From the NCBI GenBank assembly GCA_002353205.1, contig DEJE01000041.1, positions 1 to 18,007 on the forward strand: DNA of 18,007 nucleotides, read 5' to 3'. The notes below the pieces were generated by a model. The model had not been told where the DNA came from. It made no database searches and saw only the letters and a list, made by a program, of their open reading frames with translations. The translations under genes and the position numbers were made by a program. The stretch comes from Prevotella sp. UBA2756. Lineage in GTDB: Bacteria > Bacteroidota > Bacteroidia > Bacteroidales > Bacteroidaceae. This document shows, in pieces, positions 14,102-18,007 of the stretch. How positions within the stretch are numbered: the stretch's first letter is position 1; each line of letters starts with the position of its first letter.

Positions 14102-14277
14102 AAAAAGGAAAAACAAGTAGAGTTTCTTAGGTTATACATTTAGTGAAAAGACACGATTGACTCAAGTAAAAAAAGGGATTGGTTTTAGGTAAAGATGATT
14201 TTCAAGTAAGCCTGGAGGCGAGCTGAGAGATGGTTTCCAAACAAAACCTCAGCACAGCCTCCAGGCTTCACTTTTTT
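14102..14277 (+). ncRNA. Candidate small RNA of about 175 nt
   Basis: The interval starts at the expected start point of a consensus promoter and ends in a 12-bp perfect hairpin followed by six Ts. Between them is an A-rich 5' part with no convincing open frame. A five-codon frame, ATG ATT TTC AAG TAA (14194-14208), sits right before the hairpin and might be a leader peptide, but no gene on this strand follows the terminator. The 3' end runs tail-to-tail into the symporter mRNA on the other strand, so pairing with that transcript's end is possible. I do not recognise an Rfam class. Confidence 0.5.
14208..14277 (+). terminator. Large intrinsic terminator hairpin
   Basis: AAGCCTGGAGGC (14208-14219) is perfectly inverted as GCCTCCAGGCTT (14257-14268). 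Inside, GCTGAG faces CTCAGC and GGTTT faces AAACC, extending the stem. CACTTTTTT follows, giving a U-run ending at 14277 on the plus strand. The minus-strand side lacks a clear U-run, so it is a plus-strand terminator first, and at best a weak one for the symporter gene ending at 14294. Confidence 0.8.
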
Positions 14278-14293
14278 CCGTTGTTGTCCCGCG

Positions 14294-15817
14294 CTACCAA
14301 GCGAACATGCGCTCCACGTCCTCGCTACGCATCTTCGGCGTCAGCAGGCTGACCAACCACACGACCACAAAGCCGCCCACCATGGCGATGGCACCGCAGT
14401 TGATGGGATTGATGGGGTTGCCCAGCAGCATGTTGACCACCGTCAGGCCCACGCCCCACACGAAGCAGGCCCACACCGAGGCCGTCGTCACGCCGCGCCA
14501 GTAGAGACCGAGCATGAACGGTGCCAGGAAAGCACCGGCCAGGGCGCCCCACGAGATGCCCATGAGCTGCGCGATGAACGTCGGCGGGTTGAGGGCGATG
14601 AGCAACGAGATGGCGATGAAGAAGACAATGAGCACGCGCATGACCACCACCTTGCGGCGCTCCACGCGCTCAGCCACCACGTCGTCGATGGTCCCCTCCT
14701 CCACTTCGCCTGGCAGCGACTTCTTGTCGCGGTAGATCAGGTCGAGCGTCATCGTGGACGAAGAGGTGAGCACCAGCGAGGCCAGCGTCGACATCGATGC
14801 CGAGAGCACCAGCAACACGACCAGGGCAATGATGAAGTCGGGCAGCGAGGCCAGCATCGACGGCACGATGGAGTCGAAGTCCAGACGGCCGTTGGGGAGC
14901 GTCGGCGGCGTGCCGAACAGTCGGCCGAATCCTCCGAGGAAGTAGCATCCGCCCGCCACGATGAAGGCAAAGACGGTCGAAATGATGGTTCCGCGGCGGA
15001 TGGCGCTCTCGTCGGTGATGCTGTAGAACTTGCCGACCATCTGAGGCAGACCCCACGTGCCGAGCGACGTCAGCACGACCACGCCCAGCAGGTTCCACGG
15101 ATCGGGGCCCCACAGCGTGGCAAAGCCGCCGTTCTCGGTCGTTCCCGGGGGCGTGTCGGCGGGCAGACTGGCCATCTTCTCAACGGCAGCAGTGAGTCCG
15201 CCCTGCGCCGAAAGCACGGCCGCGATGACGGTGACGATGCCGAAGAGCATGATGATGCCCTGTATGAAGTCGTTCATAGCCGTGGCCTTGTAGCCGCCGA
15301 GGATGACGTAGACGGCCGTCAGGATGGCCATGATGATGACGCAATACTCGTAAGGCACGCCGAACCCCATCTCGAACAGGGTGGAGATGCCCTTGTAGAC
15401 GCCTGCCGTGTAGGGGATGAGGAACACGAAGGCGATGATGCTGGCCGCTACGCGCAGCCCCTGGCTCTGGTAGCGCGTGCCGAAGAAGTCGGGCATGGTG
15501 CGGCTCTCGATGTGCTGCGTCATCAGTTTGGTGCGGCGACCCAGCACGAGCCAGGCCAGCAGTGAGCCGATGACGGCGTTGCCCACGCCGATCCATGTCG
15601 ACGACAACCCGTATTTCCATCCAAACTGACCCGCATAGCCCACGAAGACCACAGCGGAGAAATAACTGGTGCCGTAGGCGAACGCCGTCAGCCAAGGGCC
15701 TACGGTGCGTCCGCCGAGCACAAATCCGTCCACACTGGCTGCCTGTTTTCTGGAATAGAGCCCCACGGCAATCATGACAGCCACAAAAACAATGGTAAGT
15801 AGAATCTTTATAAACAT
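14294..15817 (-). CDS. Sodium:solute symporter (SSS family)
   Basis: The 507-residue protein has about 13 membrane helices and no signal peptide, the usual size and layout of the SSS family (PF00474; PutP, PanF relatives). Recognisable blocks are VDGFVLGGRTVGPWLTAFAY at 29-48 with the following GTSYFSAVVFVGYAGQFGW, the TMPDFFGTRY segment near 107-116, and ALVVLLVLSASMSTLASLVL in the later helix that supplies sodium ligands (the SASMSTLAS serines). It would take up an organic solute with Na+ in the inner membrane. The substrate cannot be told: the sequence resembles proline/pantothenate-type members only generally. The porin gene ends 144 bases upstream on the same strand; no promoter consensus is visible in between, so cotranscription is plausible. 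Confidence 0.9.
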   Translation of the reverse strand: MFIKILLTIVFVAVMIAVGLYSRKQAASVDGFVLGGRTVGPWLTAFAYGTSYFSAVVFVGYAGQFGWKYGLSSTWIGVGNAVIGSLLAWLVLGRRTKLMTQHIESRTMPDFFGTRYQSQGLRVAASIIAFVFLIPYTAGVYKGISTLFEMGFGVPYEYCVIIMAILTAVYVILGGYKATAMNDFIQGIIMLFGIVTVIAAVLSAQGGLTAAVEKMASLPADTPPGTTENGGFATLWGPDPWNLLGVVVLTSLGTWGLPQMVGKFYSITDESAIRRGTIISTVFAFIVAGGCYFLGGFGRLFGTPPTLPNGRLDFDSIVPSMLASLPDFIIALVVLLVLSASMSTLASLVLTSSSTMTLDLIYRDKKSLPGEVEEGTIDDVVAERVERRKVVVMRVLIVFFIAISLLIALNPPTFIAQLMGISWGALAGAFLAPFMLGLYWRGVTTASVWACFVWGVGLTVVNMLLGNPINPINCGAIAMVGGFVVVWLVSLLTPKMRSEDVERMFAW

Positions 15818-15852
15818 AATGATCGATTATATCACTCTCCGTTTATCATTTA

Positions 15853-15936
15853 TCATTCGACAATTGTCATCTCTCATTCGACACTTGTCATCTCACATTC
15901 GACAATTATCATTTATCATTTGTCATTTATCATTTA
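15853..15936. repeat. Four tandem copies of a 21-bp repeat
   Basis: Units of exactly 21 bases lie at 15853-15873, 15874-15894, 15895-15915 and 15916-15936, each close to TCATTCGACAATTGTCATCTC, with the last drifting to TCATTTGTCATTTATCATTTA. A partial unit precedes them. The first unit contains the palindrome GACAATTGTC. There are no spacers. The array fills the gap between the porin and symporter genes and would be transcribed if they share one mRNA. Function unknown. Confidence 0.85.
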
Positions 15937-15961
15937 GGCCGCAGGCCGCAACAAGGCCGCC

Positions 15962-17041
15962 TCAAAACGCCACCTGCACCTGTGCCTGCAGCCAGTTGTA
16001 GTCGTTCTGGCTGATGTTTTCGCCGCAGAGACAGCGGGTGTACTGCAGCTGAAGACGACATTTCTTGTAGAACCAATACTGCAGACCCAAGGTCAGATTG
16101 GTCTGGTCCCATCCGTCGACGGACGTATTGCGGTCGAAGGTCTCGCCGCTGGCCACGACGTCGAGGGCGTCGACAACGGGGATGCAGAACGTGGCATATC
16201 CGCCGCGCGACCCTACGCTGCCGTCTTCACCGCCGAGCCACTCGGCACGGACGCTGGCCGGGCGCGCCTCTTTGTACTTCGAGCTGGTGTAAGGGCGCGT
16301 CTTGTATTCGGCACCCACGCTGTAACGGTTGCGCCGATAGTTGTCGCCCACTTGTATGTCGGGGTTCCAGGCGGCCGTACCCACGGCGTTGCCTTTGCCT
16401 AAATAGCCTGAAGCCACCACACGGAAGCCGTCGGCGGGCTTCACTTCCAGCTTGGCTATGAAGTCTTTCTGGTTGTTCTGGTCCTTGCGGTTGATGCCCT
16501 GGCCGCTCATCAGCGCCAGTTCGTAGTGCAGATGGTCGTCGAGCAGGTCGCCATAGACCATCAGTCCCATGTCGCGGCCGTAGTTGACGCCGTTGAGTGG
16601 GTCGGGACCTTCGCCGGCAAGGTAGAGGACGGCTTGTGAATAGACGTCGATGAGCTCGAGCATTGTGGGCGACAAGGGGTTTTCCATCGTGTAGCTGTGC
16701 TTGAACTGTCCGAGTCGGACGCTCAGCTCCTTCCCTTTTGTCACCCTGTAGTCAGTGTAGAATTCCTGCACGACGCTCGAGAAGTCGTGCATGAAGAGGA
16801 ATGACCATCTGTCAGTGATGCGTGCCTTCGCCCATAGCAAGGTGCGCTTCAGGTTGTAGGCGTTCGTTTTTGTGCCGTTGGGGTTCTGATAGGCCCAGCC
16901 CCCTTGTGCATAGCCGTTGAGTGTAATGCGGCTGGAGAGGTCCTTCATCCAGTCGGTGTCCTGTTGTCCCATGGCGGCGCTGCTGCTCAGGGCAGCCAGC
17001 GCCACGGCGAGCAAGGCCGTTTTCAGGTGTTGCTTTCTCAT
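15962..17041 (-). CDS. Porin of the phosphate-selective OprO/OprP family
   Basis: The 359-residue product has a signal peptide (MRKQHLKTALLAVALAALSSSAAMGQ), then SRITLNGYAQGGWAYQNPNG, the typical first strand of Bacteroidetes OprO/P-like porins (PF07396). RVTKGKELSVRLGQFKHSYT at 99-118 and NYGRDMGLMVYGDLLDDHLH near 153-172 are further family blocks. It ends with a strand closing in phenylalanine (QAQVQVAF), the outer-membrane barrel assembly signal. The protein should form a diffusion channel in the outer membrane; the family name refers to phosphate or polyphosphate, but specificity is not assured in this phylum. A strong promoter lies 60-90 bases upstream. The symporter gene downstream may share its transcript, suggesting a paired outer- and inner-membrane uptake route. 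Confidence 0.88.
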   Translation of the reverse strand: MRKQHLKTALLAVALAALSSSAAMGQQDTDWMKDLSSRITLNGYAQGGWAYQNPNGTKTNAYNLKRTLLWAKARITDRWSFLFMHDFSSVVQEFYTDYRVTKGKELSVRLGQFKHSYTMENPLSPTMLELIDVYSQAVLYLAGEGPDPLNGVNYGRDMGLMVYGDLLDDHLHYELALMSGQGINRKDQNNQKDFIAKLEVKPADGFRVVASGYLGKGNAVGTAAWNPDIQVGDNYRRNRYSVGAEYKTRPYTSSKYKEARPASVRAEWLGGEDGSVGSRGGYATFCIPVVDALDVVASGETFDRNTSVDGWDQTNLTLGLQYWFYKKCRLQLQYTRCLCGENISQNDYNWLQAQVQVAF

Positions 17042-17103
17042 TTTTCCTTTGCCTTTATTGTTATTCTGCTATTCTTTTTACCACTATTCTTTCAATCTGT
17101 CGG

Positions 17104-17134
17104 CAAAGGTAATCTTTTATTTACAGATTGCAAA
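17104..17134 (-). promoter_or_regulatory. Consensus promoter of the porin gene
   Basis: On the minus strand TTTG (17131-17134) and TACCTTTG (17104-17111) are separated by 19 bases, a full match to the Bacteroidetes consensus. Transcription should begin near 17097, giving a leader of about 55 nt before the ATG at 17041. Confidence 0.8.
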
Positions 17135-17227
17135 ACATTTTCACCATTTTCTTTTGATTTGTCTGATTTTTCATCTCGTCGCCTTTCATTTCATTCGTGG
17201 CGCAGGCATCATCGCACCTGTGCACTA

Positions 17228-17404
17228 TCAAACCGCGTCAGCATTCACTTCTCGAATGTTGACGAAATCAAAGTCAGGCTGATCCAGCAAATCATAAACT
17301 TTCTTTGCCTCAGCATCTGCGGAGACAAAAGCAAATATTTCAGAATCAGCGCTTGCCTGAGCAAACATCTTTGTGTCGTTAGGAATAAGAACTGCCTTTG
17401 CCAT
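17228..17404 (-). CDS. Small hypothetical protein, second gene of an overlapping pair
   Basis: This 58-residue frame begins at an ATG (17404-17402) that overlaps the TAA of the upstream 82-residue gene by one base (TAATG), a layout typical of translational coupling. The protein starts MAKAVLIPNDTKMFAQ and ends REVNADAV; it is acidic, has no signal peptide or membrane helix, and shows no motif I recognise. In a toxin-antitoxin pair this place would hold the toxin, but 58 residues is short for known toxins and no catalytic pattern is visible. It could be a genuine small protein or a truncated remnant. Confidence 0.55.
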   Translation of the reverse strand: MAKAVLIPNDTKMFAQASADSEIFAFVSADAEAKKVYDLLDQPDFDFVNIREVNADAV

Positions 17405-17652
17405 TATTCCCCCCGTAGTTCACGAACCCATTGGTCTGCATCTTGAACACCCTTCCAGGCGGGAGCAGACAAGTTGATAAGATTCTCCATGTAGTCGTCG
17501 TCAAAAGAAGAACGCCGCCGAGACGCAGCCATTTGCGAGAACAGCAACTCAACTTGTTGCTGCACCCATGCGCCTTCATCCATTCCTTCGGCAATGACGG
17601 GTCTCATCGCGTCCATCAGCGCATCATCGATAGAAATACTATACTTGCACAT
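17404..17652 (-). CDS. Small antitoxin-like (ribbon-helix-helix-type) protein
   Basis: The 82-residue product starts MCKYSISIDDALMDAMRPVI: a short beta-strand followed by an amphipathic helix, the pattern of RelB/DinJ- or MetJ/Arc-type antitoxins. A second helix (WVQQQVELLFSQMA) and a disordered, acidic C-terminal half (FDDDYMENLINL, WVRELRGE) follow, as in antitoxins whose tail wraps a toxin. It has its own promoter and overlaps the next small gene. The fold call comes from pattern only; a named family cannot be given. Confidence 0.65.
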   Translation of the reverse strand: MCKYSISIDDALMDAMRPVIAEGMDEGAWVQQQVELLFSQMAASRRRSSFDDDYMENLINLSAPAWKGVQDADQWVRELRGE

Positions 17653-17678
17653 CGGCTCTCATCATTATGATTCGGGGA

Positions 17679-17711
17679 CAAAGATACAAAAAAAACAGGA
17701 AAAATAGCAAA
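17679..17711 (-). promoter_or_regulatory. Consensus promoter of the small gene pair
   Basis: On the minus strand TTTG (17708-17711) and TATCTTTG (17679-17686) are separated by 21 bases, as in the Bacteroidetes consensus. The start point near 17672 leaves about 20 nt before the ATG at 17652, so the leader is very short. Confidence 0.75.
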
Positions 17712-17938
17712 AAAGACGAGGAAAAACTGGATAAAAGAAAGAAAATGCCTTTCTTCGCCCTCAAAAAAAGAATAACAAGGGAGCGGCTTAGGAAAGTGTC
17801 GGCCTGGTCTTGCAGAACGCATATTGTCAACTTTTACTCACGAAAAATCGGGCTGAGATTTTTTTCCATTCTAGAGAGAAGAAAACTTTGAAAAGAGCAA
17901 AAAATCCATTCCGAAACGCGGATTTTTTCAGTCCGATT
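17712..17938. other. A-rich gene-free stretch
   Basis: No gene with a recognisable product is visible. The short open frames here are low-complexity lysine/arginine runs. AAAAATC (17843-17849) faces GATTTTT (17857-17863) around a GGGCTGA loop, a weak hairpin that might terminate a transcript on either strand. Confidence 0.45.
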
Positions 17939-18004
17939 TTCAAAATGAGCCGTTTTACACTCCAAAATGAGCCATTCTGCGCTCCAAAATGACGCATTCT
18001 GCGA
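17939..18004. repeat. Three tandem copies of a 22-bp repeat at the right edge
   Basis: Units of exactly 22 bases lie at 17939-17960, 17961-17982 and 17983-18004, with a form close to TCCAAAATGAGCCATTCTGC plus GC. The first is the most diverged (ends GTTTTACAC). The window ends three bases later, so the array may continue. Its period equals that of the array at 107-194, and both share an AAAA start, ATT and a GC-rich end, though the sequences differ. Confidence 0.8.
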
Positions 18005-18007
18005 GGC

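Noticed and set aside
16904..17446. A 180-codon plus-strand frame between porin and the small gene pair
   Set aside because: It overlaps the porin start, the porin promoter and the small gene pair; its product is low-complexity F/S/L-rich.
1..18007. tRNA, rRNA, insertion sequence or integrase
   Set aside because: I saw no cloverleaf, rRNA segment, transposase or recombinase motif on either strand, though a covariance search was not possible.

Overview
The window looks like the chromosome of a GC-rich member of the Bacteroidales, most likely Prevotella-like. Three things support this. Several promoters match the Bacteroidetes consensus (TTTG, 19-21 bases, TAnnTTTG). The gene families are typical of the phylum: a DUF4374 lipoprotein with an acidic run after the lipid cysteine, an HmuS-type CobN-like chelatase, a DUF2149 protein and an OprO/P porin. 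Short intergenic arrays of 21-22 bp repeats are also present. The genus is an inference; no rRNA or other marker gene is present.

Layout. Bases 1-501 hold the possible start of a minus-strand gene leaving the left edge, a four-copy 22-bp tandem array and a promoter. Plus-strand genes follow: a small outer-membrane beta-barrel protein (502-1203), a purine/pyrimidine inverted-repeat spacer, a Fic-domain protein (GTG start, 1352-2131) and a second outer-membrane barrel protein (2157-2921). From 13640 down to 2922, eight minus-strand genes form one tightly spaced array: periplasmic CbiK-like chelatase, TonB-dependent receptor, DUF4374 surface lipoprotein, second periplasmic CbiK, membrane-anchored CobN/HmuS-like protein, six-helix membrane protein, MotA/TolQ/ExbB-family channel and DUF2149 protein. 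A cobalamin riboswitch with its own promoter lies directly upstream (13709-13885). Its stop codon abuts the stop codon of the convergent barrel gene with no base between them.

Bases 13886-14293 contain no protein gene. They carry a consensus plus-strand promoter followed about 170 nt later by a strong terminator hairpin, which together suggest an undescribed small RNA. Next come minus-strand genes for a sodium:solute symporter (14294-15817) and an OprO/P-family porin (15962-17041), separated by a 21-bp tandem array. An overlapping pair of small genes (82 and 58 aa, antitoxin-like arrangement) with its own promoter follows. The right edge carries another 22-bp tandem array that may continue past the window.

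How the genes work together. The central operon resembles the hmu haem operon (HmuR, then HmuS with its three membrane partners). It differs in having two exported CbiK chelatases and a DUF4374 lipoprotein, and in sitting under a B12-sensing riboswitch. My best reading is a B12-repressed system that captures a corrinoid, cobalt-tetrapyrrole or other metallotetrapyrrole at the surface and removes or inserts the metal in the periplasm, energised by its own ExbB/DUF2149 pair. The operon and the riboswitch are seen directly. The substrate and the direction of the chelatase chemistry are inference.
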